Below are positions 21,485 to 31,620 of a DNA stretch of 64,000 nucleotides, one piece after another. The notes beneath the pieces were generated by a model. That model saw only the letters and a program-made list of their open reading frames with translations. It did not search any database and was not told where the DNA came from. The stretch covers positions 540,248,222-540,312,221 of the forward strand of contig CM077667.1 of the NCBI GenBank assembly GCA_039707655.1, written 5' to 3'. The position numbers and the translations under genes are program-made. Origin of the DNA: Elymus sibiricus (taxonomy: Eukaryota; Streptophyta; Magnoliopsida; Poales; Poaceae). The first letter of the stretch is position 1. Every line of letters starts with the position of its first letter.

Positions 21485-21755
21485 TGTTAGATACCCACTA
21501 CTATTCTCTCATAGATCGATGGAGGAATCAAATATGGTGGCGATTACAGGGAAGCTTGAGGTAGAAGAAGAAGTACAGAGGGGAACAGATACAAGTTGTC
21601 GCCGCCGCCGCCGTTCGTCTGATCCCAACCAGGATACCCCTTCGTTGCTTTCCTCTGTCACATATGTAGGCCGCGTGCCGCTGGGAGTCGATGGTGGGCT
21701 GGGCTTTGGTCCTCACGTGCTGCTGCTGGGCCTTGTAGTGGGCAGGTCGCTAACA
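21485..21755 (-). repeat. 3' LTR of the non-autonomous element
   Basis: 271 bp, almost identical to 24663-24933. Contains a (CCG)n run near 21600. Confidence 0.95.
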
Positions 21756-24588
21756 CCCCTCCCTCCTTGAAACACGGCTTGTCCCCAAGCCGTTGTCGCG
21801 GAAGACTTGAGAGGCTCAGAACCCCAGGATCCCACGGAACTGTCAGTACCTTTATTCCATTGGAGTCCTGACAGTCGATGAAGTGAATGTAGCTAGCGCG
21901 GGCAAGATAGCCGGTAACTAAGATGATGGCATACCTCCCTCCTTGAAAGGCCGCTCGTCGAGTAAATTCCAGTAATAACAACAATGTCGGCCCTCCCGGA
22001 TCCCAAGGTATGCCCCTCTGGTAGATGTACAGGTCAAGCTCCAACATGGCAATACCAGAAAGGAGCAGATAATAGTAACTGAGCCAAAACAGTAAACAAC
22101 AGTTGTTGCAGTCATGAAGTTGCGGTTTTGAGATATCCAGCTGACGCTCCAGAAATGACATAAGCTCACAAGGCATAGCTTGACACACATTGAGTGTACT
22201 GGACTCAATGCTTATACCCCCGTACCAATAAGCATGCAGATTAAATTTCCAATCCACACAAGAAGGAATCCAGATACCGCGGATAATTCCTGAGTACCAC
22301 TCATGTTGATCAATAGTTTCCAAGGGAACATAAACCTGGACGTTTTGTTTGGTCCCAGATCCCATGACCCATTTGCCACATAAGCATAATGCGCTCCACT
22401 TACACGTGTACTGATCGCCGCCGTCTTGTATGCTTGAAACTATATGAATCACCCAGTGCTCAACTGAATCTTCAACAAGTATAGCAGGAACACACAAACT
22501 AACTAGACTGGAGACCACCATTCCAAAATACCCAGGAGGTGGTTGGTGATTGAAACATAGCAGCAATACCCAGCTCTGAGTAGTTCTCTGTTCTAACATG
22601 TAAACAACAGCAGCACAAACTTCATTCAGTTTCAGATATGCTGGAACAGAGCCAACCTCAAAGTAATCCGCTGGTTGTACACACTGAATACCCGATGGTT
22701 GCAACCTTTTTGAATCACTTTTACTATGAACCATGTGACACTTGAGGCATCCCTTGCCCAGAAATAGAATCTTGTGTTCAATCTCCTCTAAAATAAGAAC
22801 GCACTTGTCATGACTGTTAGGAAGCAGAACAGATGGTAGAGGAAAATGGAAAACTTCTGTGGCACCAATGAGCTGCACATATATCCCACACCTCCCCATT
22901 CCAGGTAGCTCAAAGTACAAAAGCCTCAACTCTGGGAAATTTTGTGAATTAACTACAGTACATGAGCTAGTCATACCATCAAGTTCAGAACTGACAAGCG
23001 ATAGGAATCTCAGTACCTGAAACCATGCGAACAATATTACTGATTGGATGTCATCACTATTCTTTGCGACTTCATTGCTAAAGGAGTGCAGAATATTACA
23101 CCTGAAGCTCAAGGACATCATTCCAACAGAATAAGATGACTGAAATTCGACTAGCGGTGTCAAAGTAGTAGCATCTGAGCTCTCTAGATTCTGAGACTGC
23201 TCACAATTGCTTGAAGATTTTGAAGGACGAGAATAAGAACTGAATACGACACTTCTGGCTGAGCATAATTTTACCATGCAAGTAACTGCCATACTTATAA
23301 TCTTTGCTGCAACAAGAAATTCTCTCCCGGAAGATAATGGCCACTCAACTGGGAACACCATCCATGCTATGCTAGTGCTCGGGCGTACGGAATGCAATCC
23401 AGTTTTTATCTCATAAGAACTCTTACCAGTGCACTTCATTTTCAATTTCTTACTCCCCCGGAATGTACAATGATTCCTGTTGGCAATAATTCTGCTAAGA
23501 GTAACGGACTCTATGCCACAAAACTTTCTCAGAGCAGTTCTTACTGGTTGTTTCCCCAGCCTCCAGTATGCTTGTGCAATTTCGTGCTGCCTAAACCCTC
23601 TGATGCATGTAGTTTCTTCTTCCCTGCTGCTAAAGCCTTCTGAACTGCTATGGCGAGCGAGCCCAGTTAGCAATTGATCCATTTCATTCAGTACTAGTTC
23701 CCTTATGACGTGTAGTGTAGGTTCACCCCAATCCAAGGAGTCAATATTCAACGAGTGTGTCCACTCAACATAGGAACATTTCATCTTAGCCCCAGTTCCC
23801 ACTTCCAACTCCAAATATGGTCTCCATGGTGACAGCCAGGACAGGTTCAGTCGCACCGCTCCCTGATAGTACTTGAACGACGGCCATGGTCTTGGCCTGA
23901 ACATGCGCCCCTTCTGTGTGATCCACACCTGCAAAGGTGGAGGCCATGGTTGCCATTCTGCAACCCTCCCTCTTGATAGCCACAACATGCAAACTTCAGC
24001 GACGAACTTGCCATCAGCAAACACTGGGATTGCCTTGGATGGTATTAGGGACACCATAGTAGCCTTGATATAGTCGGTAGTGTTGTCACCATGCTTGATG
24101 TTCACCGTCGAGCACTTGGTAGGCACCAATCTGTCCGGCTCGAGCACGAGAGTTGGATCACTCAACAGGGTTGGCGAGTCTCCTAGTGGCACGGTGAGGG
24201 ACGTAGGCCTACTCCAAGAGGGCTGGCATGCTGCCATCGGGTCGTGTTCGCCGACGTTCTGGTTGAAGCCATCCGTCGAACAGCTTGTGGGCGTCGGTGC
24301 AGCGATGCCTGTGGCGTCAATTTCGAGAGGCTTGGCGCTCGCAGCCGAGGCAGTGAGGTCGGAGACGATGTCGGTGGCCTCCTCCACTGGTGTGAGATCC
24401 TCGGCGACGTTGTCGAGGGTGATCTCGAGCTCCCGCATGCCAGACTTGGGGTCGGAGAGCTCGTCGAGCTTCCCAGTTTGGCCTTGAAGCCGCATGTTCA
24501 GTGCCTTGAGGTCGGAGCGCGTCTCTTCGTGCGATTTGAGGAAGCTCTCGCAGATCCTGTCGAGGTACTCCCGGAGTTCTGGTTCCAT
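21658..24588 (-). CDS. 976-residue ORF of the non-autonomous LTR element, unknown function
   Basis: Uninterrupted from ATG at 24588 to a stop inside the 3' LTR. Residues 1-75 are highly charged with heptad-like spacing (REYLDRICESFLKSHEE...LKALNMRLQGQTGKLDEL), typical of the coiled-coil start of Triticeae Gag-like proteins. About 75-175 is Thr/Ser/Pro-rich. About 175-330 is rich in Trp and Pro (WQPWPPPLQVW, RPRPWPSF). The rest is Cys/Trp/Leu-rich with a hydrophobic run near LLFWLSYYYLLLSGIAMLELDLYIY. I see no CCHC knuckle, DTG/DSG protease, YVDD or DDE signature. The last ~33 codons cross the polypurine tract and LTR, so the natural C-terminus may be fortuitous. Possibly a structural protein, or a read-through of packaged RNA. 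Confidence 0.55.
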   Translation of the reverse strand: MEPELREYLDRICESFLKSHEETRSDLKALNMRLQGQTGKLDELSDPKSGMRELEITLDNVAEDLTPVEEATDIVSDLTASAASAKPLEIDATGIAAPTPTSCSTDGFNQNVGEHDPMAACQPSWSRPTSLTVPLGDSPTLLSDPTLVLEPDRLVPTKCSTVNIKHGDNTTDYIKATMVSLIPSKAIPVFADGKFVAEVCMLWLSRGRVAEWQPWPPPLQVWITQKGRMFRPRPWPSFKYYQGAVRLNLSWLSPWRPYLELEVGTGAKMKCSYVEWTHSLNIDSLDWGEPTLHVIRELVLNEMDQLLTGLARHSSSEGFSSREEETTCIRGFRQHEIAQAYWRLGKQPVRTALRKFCGIESVTLSRIIANRNHCTFRGSKKLKMKCTGKSSYEIKTGLHSVRPSTSIAWMVFPVEWPLSSGREFLVAAKIISMAVTCMVKLCSARSVVFSSYSRPSKSSSNCEQSQNLESSDATTLTPLVEFQSSYSVGMMSLSFRCNILHSFSNEVAKNSDDIQSVILFAWFQVLRFLSLVSSELDGMTSSCTVVNSQNFPELRLLYFELPGMGRCGIYVQLIGATEVFHFPLPSVLLPNSHDKCVLILEEIEHKILFLGKGCLKCHMVHSKSDSKRLQPSGIQCVQPADYFEVGSVPAYLKLNEVCAAVVYMLEQRTTQSWVLLLCFNHQPPPGYFGMVVSSLVSLCVPAILVEDSVEHWVIHIVSSIQDGGDQYTCKWSALCLCGKWVMGSGTKQNVQVYVPLETIDQHEWYSGIIRGIWIPSCVDWKFNLHAYWYGGISIESSTLNVCQAMPCELMSFLERQLDISKPQLHDCNNCCLLFWLSYYYLLLSGIAMLELDLYIYQRGIPWDPGGPTLLLLLEFTRRAAFQGGRYAIILVTGYLARASYIHFIDCQDSNGIKVLTVPWDPGVLSLSSLPRQRLGDKPCFKEGGVLATCPLQGPAAAREDQSPAHHRLPAARGLHM
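21756..21769 (-). promoter_or_regulatory. Polypurine tract
   Basis: CAAGGAGGGAGGGG on the minus strand, abutting the 3' LTR. A related copy lies near 21931-21950. Confidence 0.85.
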
Positions 24589-24646
24589 GACGGCCCAGAA
24601 ACGCAGTCGTCCCGAAGTGGTGAAAAAAATGGAAGGGTAGTGTACT

Positions 24647-24660
24647 GGCTCTGTATACCA
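24647..24660 (-). promoter_or_regulatory. Degenerate tRNA-Met primer-binding site
   Basis: The minus strand reads TGGTATACAGAGCC two bases inside the 5' LTR. It is the usual TGGTATCAGAGCC with one extra base. Confidence 0.75.
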
Positions 24661-24662
24661 GG

Positions 24663-24933
24663 TGTTAGGTACCCACTACTATTCTCTCATAGATCGATGG
24701 AGGAATCAAATATGGTGGCGATTACAGGGAAGCTTGAGGTAGAAGAAGAAGTACAGAGGGGAACAGATACAAGTTGTCGCCGCCGCCGCCGTTCGTCTGA
24801 TCCCAACCAGGATACCCCTTCGTTGCTTTCCTCTGTCACATATGTAGGCCGCGTGCCGCTGGGAGTCGATGGTGGGCTGGGCTTTGGTCCTCACGTGCTG
24901 CTGCTGGGCCTTGTAGTGGGCAGGTCGCTAACA
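24663..24933 (-). repeat. 5' LTR of the non-autonomous element
   Basis: Partner of 21485-21755, followed by the CTGAA target duplication. Confidence 0.95.
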
Positions 24934-24938
24934 CTGAA

Positions 24939-26269
24939 GCTTTTCGAAGCTCCCAAAGGAAAGTTGGTGGAGGGAGGCGAGGAGGGGAAGGGCATCCTCT
25001 TGCTCTTTGGTGAAGCGCTCCATCTCATGGTCCGGATAAAGCTCCAGGTAGATGAGGGAGGAACAAAGGATGTTGCAGATGGGTGAAGAAAAGAGTCCCC
25101 CGGTGGCATCCGTACGGAGCACCTGCAGTTTGGATGAACTAGCTTGTCCGGAGACAAGCTGCTGCACCTCCTGCTCTTCACCTCCTTCATTCTGCAGCAC
25201 CCGCCTAGGACTAGGATTGTGATCCCATCCAGCAAAGAAGCGAGGGCTGCCATGGACACGTAATTCTATTAGCTGTCCCCCGGCGGTAAGGAGAGGCTCC
25301 AGGCCCTTGCATATTAGATCCTGTCCGCAATCATGCAGATCTAATAGGGTGAGAGAGGTGAGGTTTGAGAGGGGCTCCAGCGTCCCCAGGCCTTCCGCAC
25401 CCCAAAGACTGAGATTTTGCACAGAGGGTGGGAAAAAGCAGCTAGAAGGAGAGGAAAATGAGCTCTTGGCGGACATTATCTTGGGGCAGCGAATAATATG
25501 TAAGCTTTGGAGGGATCGCAGGGATTGGAGCCCTCCTCCTCCTCCTCCCCTAGTAAGAAGAAAAGATGAAGGGGGGGTCCACCATTACCAGCTCTGGGCA
25601 ATCCCAAATTGTCAACTCCCGCAGTGAGTCAGAGAGATGGGCCGGCAAAAGCAGCAACCCATCTTCTTCTTCTTGCTCCACCTGAACTGATGTTGCTGCT
25701 GACTTTGTTTGTTGCAAATCCACCCCCACTACAACCTGTGTTATATTTTTACAATTCTTATTACCAACGAGGAGAGCCTTGGTAGGTGGGTGAGGAGCTC
25801 TGTCCATTCCTTCCCACTAGGACCACCAAGTGATCTATGGTCCAGTAATTCCACCCTTAATTCCTGGACAAGAAGGTGCTGCCATGGCACATCAGCCTCA
25901 CCCCCTGATGGGCCAACCAGACCATCTAAACTATCTCTATGCAATCTCTTCAGTGAGGTTAGCATCACAAGGTGCTCCAACTCTAGAGGTGGGCAAATAT
26001 AGAGTTCCAGCGACTCGAGCCCTGTCAGTTTATTGAAAGCTAACACCTGATCTAAGCTCTGCAGATCATGCTCTCCAACAATTTCCAAACTTTCTCCGTA
26101 GAATGATTTTGAGTCATACTTAAGCCGGCGCAGTAGCTTTACACCACTTATCTCAACATGACGCAGAGTTTCAGTCCAGGGGATACAAGCCACTAACAAT
26201 AATTCTGGACAATCCTCTATCTCAAGCTCTTGCAGCTCAGGAAACCAATCAACGTTCGACTCTTGATCT
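24939..26269 (-). pseudogene. NLR pseudogene, middle LRR segment, two frameshifts
   Basis: Read on the minus strand from 26269: LRR units such as WFPELQELEIEDCPELLL, TGLESLELYICPPLELEHL and LRELTIWDCPELVMVDPP, then LQSLRSLQSLHIIRCPK and SLTLLDLHDCGQDLICKGLEPLL, ending in SFEKLQ at the LTR element. One frameshift lies near 25757 (a base missing before NCKNITQ) and another near 25553-25570 beside a GGA-repeat, where a TAG now ends one frame. The segment is the central part of the LRR domain of a grass NLR. The CTGAA bases at 24934-24938 are shared with 21480-21484. Confidence 0.88.
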
Positions 26270-26405
26270 TGTTAGATAATGTTTATACGTAGTTTCTGTG
26301 TATACCCCTGTATCTTGTATTTGTACACATTGTGTACACATATATATATGAGATAGCCACACCTGTATTGGGAGTCGTGCAGTTTCCCAAACCCTAGCTT
26401 TTACA
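26270..26405 (+). repeat. 5' LTR of copia element 2
   Basis: 136 bp. A TATATATA stretch at about 26341-26349 may serve as the TATA box. Confidence 0.95.
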
Positions 26406-26414
26406 TGGTATCAG
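26406..26414 (+). promoter_or_regulatory. tRNA-Met primer-binding site, copia element 2
   Basis: TGGTATCAG immediately after the 5' LTR. Confidence 0.92.
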
Positions 26415-26470
26415 TTTAGGTTTCGATCGCTTCCGCCCTGTCCCGATCGCCTTCGACCCCGATCGTCCCG

Positions 26471-29400
26471 ATGGCATCCGGCCCGGCCGCCGCCGCCCAG
26501 GCCGCCGCCGTCGCCGCTGCCCCGGCCTCTCCGTTCCTGGCCTCTCGGCCGTTGTTTCCCCTGGCCGGCGCCAATCCGTCTGCTGCTGTCCCGCCGTCGT
26601 CGCCGAACGCGGCGGTACCCGCTGAGCTCCACGCGGCCGCGCCCGCGGTGCCGTCCCGCGCGTTGCATGCGGGCGTGCATGGCGCGTGGCCCGCGGCTTC
26701 CTACAGCGCCCAGCCTCCGTCTGGTGCCCAGCCTCCGTATGGCGTGGGCGTACATGGCGCGTGGCCCGCGTATGGTGCTCAGCCTCCGGCCGCATACGGC
26801 GCCCAGCCTCCGGCCCCGTACAACGCTCCGCTCCCGGCCGCGTACAACGCGTTGCCCGCGGTTCCACACAGTGCATCGCCCGATTCCTACGACGTACCTG
26901 CGGCTCCTGCGGTGCCCTACAGCACTGCACCGGCGATCTACGGCGGGTACCAGCCGGCTCCTCCGATCGCGCCGTCCTATGGTGCTTCCCCGGCACCGTA
27001 TCCTCCGCCGGCTGCGGCTCCTTCGACAGAGCTCGTTCATGTCTTGCCGGCGCCTGGTGGTGGTCCACATCAGGGCTACTACGCGCCGCCTCTGCCAGAT
27101 CATGTCGTCGCTGCTGCACCGTTCTACTTCGCGCACCTCATCCCGGTGAAGCTCACGACGGATAACTATCTGTCGTGGCGTGCCCAGGTGCTGCCGCTTC
27201 TCCGCAGTCGCTACTTGGAGGGTTTTTTTGATGGTACTCTGCCGTGCCCTCCGCCATATCATCCGGGGCATCATGCGTGGGTGGCTCAAGATGAAGCCAT
27301 CCTATCTGCTATCCAGTCCTCTCTCACGGAGGGAGTCTCATCGCTGGTCATCTTTGCCGCTACGTCTCGGGACGCGTGGACGGCTCTTCATACCAGTTTT
27401 GCTTCGCAGTCCCAGGCGCGTGCTCATGCTATTCGCACTGCGCTTGGGGAGGTGAAGCTTCATGACCTCACCGTCACTGACTACTTCAACAAGGTGACGG
27501 GTATGGCTGACACACTTGCCTCCATCGGCAAGGCTCTTGGTCCGGAGGAGTTCACCTCTTATGTGCTCAATGGACTGAGCGACGACTATGATAATTTGGT
27601 GGAGAATATCAATGGTCGTGACACTCCCATCCAGCCACGTGAGTTGTATGCGCGCCTTCTTGCCACGGAACAGCGCATCCAGGCTCGTCGCTCTACGCCG
27701 AGTTTCCCTTCTGCCAACGCTGCAACGCGTGGGAAGGGCAAGCCCTACAAGCCACCAACTGGTTGCAAACCTCCGCCGACCGCGCCTAATTCGCGGAACA
27801 CCACTACCTCCACGGGAGGTCGAGTCCGTGCCTGTTGCCCTTCATGTGGTGCTCAGGTCCCCTGCCAGCTGTGTGGACTTGATGGTCACCTTGCCTCCCG
27901 GTGTCATCGTCGCTTCAAGCAGGATTTCTTGGGGATCGGGAACAATGGCAAGGGTAATGAGAAGCAGGCTGCTCTGGCGAGTCATGAGCAGGGGCATACT
28001 CCTTCCTATCCGGTTGATGCATCTTGGTACATGGATACGGGAGCTACCAATCACCTGACGAGTGAGATGGGCAAGCTCTCTACACAGGAGCCGTACCGTG
28101 GACACGATCAGGTTCGCACCGCTAATGGGGAAGGTATGCATATCTCACATATTGGTCAGGCATCGCTTTTTACCCGTCGATCCACACAATTACATCTTCT
28201 TAATGTCCTTCGTGTTCCCTCTGTTTCACGTAGTTTGCTTTCAGTTCCTAAACTTACTCGTGATAATAATGTTCTTGCTGAATTTCATCCTTTTCATTTT
28301 TTTGTTAAGGACCGGGACACGAGGGACGTACTCCTTAGAGGTCGACTGCGCAATAATGGTCTCTATGCACTTGATGTGCCACCAGCTCCTAGTGCTTTCA
28401 GCGGTGTTCGTGTGTCTCCATCACATTGGCATGCGCGTCTTGGTCATCCTACCACTCCCATAGTTCGCCATGTACTTCATCGTCATGAGCTTCCAGTTGT
28501 GTCCAATAAACATGTTGATACAGTTTGTGATGCCTGTCAGCAAGGCAAGAGTCATCAGCTTCCTTTTTCTGAGTCGAGTCGTGTAGTCAATAAACCGCTT
28601 GAACTTGTGTTTTCGGATGTATGGGGCCATGCCCAAACCTCTGTTAGTGGTCATAATTACTATGTCAGTTTTATTGATGCTTATAGTCGGTTCACTTGGC
28701 TTTATCTTCTTAAACGCAAGTCTGATGTGTTTAATGTTTTCTTGCAATTCCAAGCGCATGTTAAGCGACTGCTCAGTCACAAAATCATTCATGTGCAATC
28801 CGATTGGGGGGGGGGGGGGGTGAGTATCACAACCTCAATGCATTCTTTAATAAGCTTGGAATTACACATCGTGTGTCTTGTCCTCATACATATCAGCAAA
28901 ACGGTGTAGCTGAGCATAAGCATCGCCATATAGTTGAGACTGGTCTTGCTTTGCTTGCCCATGCCTCCGTTCCTTTCCGGTTTTGGAGTGATGCGTTTTC
29001 CACCGCATGCTTTCTCATTAACAGACTCCCTACACGACTCCGTCAGATGAAAACACCACTTGAACTCTTGCCGAATGAAATTCCAGATTATACTTTTCTC
29101 AAGGTTTTTGGGTGTGTGTGTTGGCCACATCTTCGTCCATATAACCAACGCAAGTTGGAGTTTCGGTCTAAACAGTGCGTGTTTCTTGGTTATAGTTCTC
29201 TTCATAAAGGGTACAAGTGTCTTCATGTTCCCTCTAACCGTGTCTACATCTCTCGTGATGTGGTATTTGATGAGAATGTTTTTCCTTTTTCCGCACTTCC
29301 AGTCATCTCCACCACTCCCACTGCACCTGAAAAATCTGTTTTACCTTTGCCTGGTCAATTTGTTGATGCTGCATATACCCCCTTGTTGCTACCAAACCAT

Positions 29401-31464
29401 GGTGCAGGTACTGGACGAGGAGCACGCCTCGAGCTTCTAGATGACCAGCCGCCCGCGTCTCCTCTGACGTCCGCCGAGCCCGCTCGCGACGGCCCTCCGT
29501 CACCTGGCTCGCCGATGGTGCTGACCGAGCCGGGCCCTGCCACCTCGGTCCCGCATGGGGCTGGCCACGCGCTGGTCGAGCGAGCTGAGCCGGTCGAGCT
29601 GGCCGAGCCAGCTTCGCCCGCGCCAGCCTCTGCCGCAGGGGCTGAGCCGGCGTCCACGCCCGCGCTTGCTGAGCCGGCATCCACGCCTTCCTCGCCAGGT
29701 CGGTCGCCTGGCACGACTGACTCTGCACCTAGAGAGCGGTCTGCCTCGTCATTGCCGTCTTCATCGACTTCGTCTCTACTGCCACCTCCGCCGCCTACCG
29801 CTATTCTGCGCCCTCGTACGCGCAGTCAGAGTGGTATTGTTCGGCCGAAGGAGCGCACTGACGGCACGGTTGCATGGATTGCGGCATGTATGGCACAGAC
29901 AGATGCTGACCCCACTGCTGAGCCTCGGCATTTTGAGGCGGCTCTTCGGATTCCTCATTGGCGCAGTGCCATGGAGCAGGAGTTTCAGGCACTACAAAGG
30001 AATGATACTTGGCATTTGGTTCCTTCTGTGTCTGGTGTCAACATCATTGACTCCAAGTGGGTGTTTAAGGTAAAGAAGCATGCTGATGGTTCTATCGAGC
30101 TATACAAGGCACGGTTGGTGGCCAAAGGGTTTAAACAACGGTATGGTCTTGATTATGAGGATACCTTCAGTCCAGTTGTCAAACCTACCACCATTCGTCT
30201 TCTTCTGTCCTTGGCTGTTGCCAAAGGGTGGTCTCTGCGTCAGCTTGATGTTCAGAATGCTTTTCTCCATGGGGTCCTGGAGGAAGAGGTTTACATGCGG
30301 CAACCTCCAGGTTTTGTTGATCCTGCTCGTCCACATCATTTGTGTCGTCTTGTTAAGGCGCTTTATGGACTTAAGCAGGCTCCTTGTGCATGGCATGCCT
30401 GACTTAGCTCGGTTCTTCGACGTCTTGGGTTTGTTCCGTCCACTGCTGACACGTCTCTGTTCCTGCTCCATCGCCCTGAGGTTACTATGTACCTGCTGGT
30501 TTATGTTGATGACATTATTCTTATCAGCTGCTCAGTGACTGTTGCTGATCGTCTGCTGTCTGCTCTGGGTGGTCATTTTGCTGTCAAGGATCTGGGTGCT
30601 CTCCATTACTTCCTTGGCCTGGAGGTTTCACGGTCCCCTGCTGGCCTGACTCTCACTCAGCATAAGTATTCCTTGGACTTGCTGCGACGTGCTGGTATGT
30701 TGCAATGCAAGCATGCTACCACCCCTATGTCTGCGACTGATCGGTTATCAGCCTTGGATGGTGCCTTGCTTCCTTCAGATGATGCTACAGAGTACCGCAG
30801 TATTGTTGGAGGTTTGCAGTACTTGACTATCACACGGCCGGACATCTCCTATGCGGTCAACCGTGTGTGCCAGTATCTTCATGCTCCTCGGACTTCACAC
30901 TGGTCAGCTGTGAAGCGTATACTGCGTTACATCTCTCATACTGTCTCCTATGGCTTGCATCTTCGGTCTACCTCCTCGAGTGCTCTCTCGGCGTTCTCTG
31001 ATGCAGATTGGGCTGGGAGCCTGGATGACCGGCGATCAACGGGGGGCTATGCTGTCTTCTTTGGTCGCAACTTGATCGCCTGGAGTGCGCGCAAGCAGGC
31101 CACAGTATCTCGGAGTAGCACTGAAGCAGAGTACAAGGCGGTTGCCAATGCCACAGCTGAGCTTATTTGGGTACAGTCTCTGTTGAGAGAGTTGGGAGTC
31201 TCTCAAGAGCAGCCACCAGTTCTTTGGTGTGATAATATTGGTGCGATGTATCTTTCATCTAATCCAGTTTTCCATGCTCGTACCAAGCACATCGAAGTTG
31301 ACTATCACTTTGTGAGCGAACGTGTTGCACAGAAGCTTCTTCATATCAAGTTCATCTCCTCTAAAGATCAACTTGCTGACATCTTCACGAAGCCACTTCC
31401 ACAACCGCAGTTTGAAGGTTGTAGGCGCAATATTAACTTACTTTGTACTTCAGACCACAGTTAA
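26471..31464 (+). pseudogene. Gag-pol polyprotein of copia element 2, one frameshift and one stop
   Basis: First frame (26471-28909): Ala/Pro/Tyr-rich Gag start (to about residue 215), Gag core with DNYLSWRAQ, CCHC knuckle CQLCGLDGHLASRC (near 27862), protease WYMDTGATNHL (28025), GAG-pre-integrase WHARLGHP, integrase CDACQQGKSH, FSDVWG and FIDAYSRFTW. The frame is lost at a G15 run (28806-28820) within SDW-G-EY. The second frame resumes there: integrase end, Pro-rich linker, RT ([22 protein letters not shown]), then TGA at 30400-30402 where relatives have Arg. The same frame continues with YVDD (about 30502-30513), RNase H ([15 protein letters not shown]) and a stop at 31464. Apart from these two lesions it looks functional. 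The pathway is cytoplasmic VLP assembly, reverse transcription and nuclear integration. Confidence 0.92.
28806..28820 (+). repeat. G15 homopolymer inside integrase
   Basis: Fifteen G follow GATT in the codon run for SDW-G(n)-EY. The run length leaves upstream and downstream parts of integrase in different frames. It is at the same protein site as the G21/C21 run of copia element 1. Confidence 0.92.
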
Positions 31465-31465
31465 G

Positions 31466-31477
31466 ATTGAGGGAGGG
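31466..31477 (+). promoter_or_regulatory. Polypurine tract, copia element 2
   Basis: ATTGAGGGAGGG ends at the 3' LTR start and lies two bases after the pol stop codon. Confidence 0.88.
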
Positions 31478-31615
31478 TGTTAGATAATGTTTATACGTAG
31501 TTTCTGTGTATACCCCTGTATCTTGTATTTGTACACTTTGTGTACACATATATATATATGAGATAGCCACACCCGTATTGGGAGTCGTGCAGTTTCCCAA
31601 ACCCTAGCTTTTACA
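31478..31615 (+). repeat. 3' LTR of copia element 2
   Basis: 138 bp, partner of 26270-26405, followed by GATCT. Confidence 0.95.
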
Positions 31616-31620
31616 GATCT

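Larger units (their letters stand above)
21485..24933 (-). mobile_element. Recent non-autonomous LTR retrotransposon (3449 bp)
   Basis: Two 271-bp LTRs (21485-21755, 24663-24933) bounded by TGTTAG...CTAACA differ at one position that I could see (21491 a versus 24669 g). Perfect 5-bp duplication CTGAA (21480-21484, 24934-24938). On the minus strand a primer-binding site (24647-24660) and a polypurine tract (21756-21769) are present. The only long ORF is 21658-24588 and shows no protease, RT, RNase H or integrase motifs. The element must have used enzymes from another source. It inserted into the LRR exon of the NLR gene. Confidence 0.95.
26270..31615 (+). mobile_element. Ty1/copia LTR retrotransposon, nearly intact
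   Basis: LTRs of 136 bp (26270-26405) and 138 bp (31478-31615) run TGTTAG...TTTTACA and differ by two substitutions and a TA unit. Perfect 5-bp duplication GATCT (26265-26269, 31616-31620). A TGGTATCAG primer site follows the left LTR and a GAGGGAGGG tract precedes the right one. Internal order is gag, protease, integrase, RT, RNase H. It inserted into the LRR exon of the NLR gene in the opposite orientation to that gene. The small LTRs and protein sequence make it a relative of the minus-strand element at 12247-17370. Confidence 0.96.
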
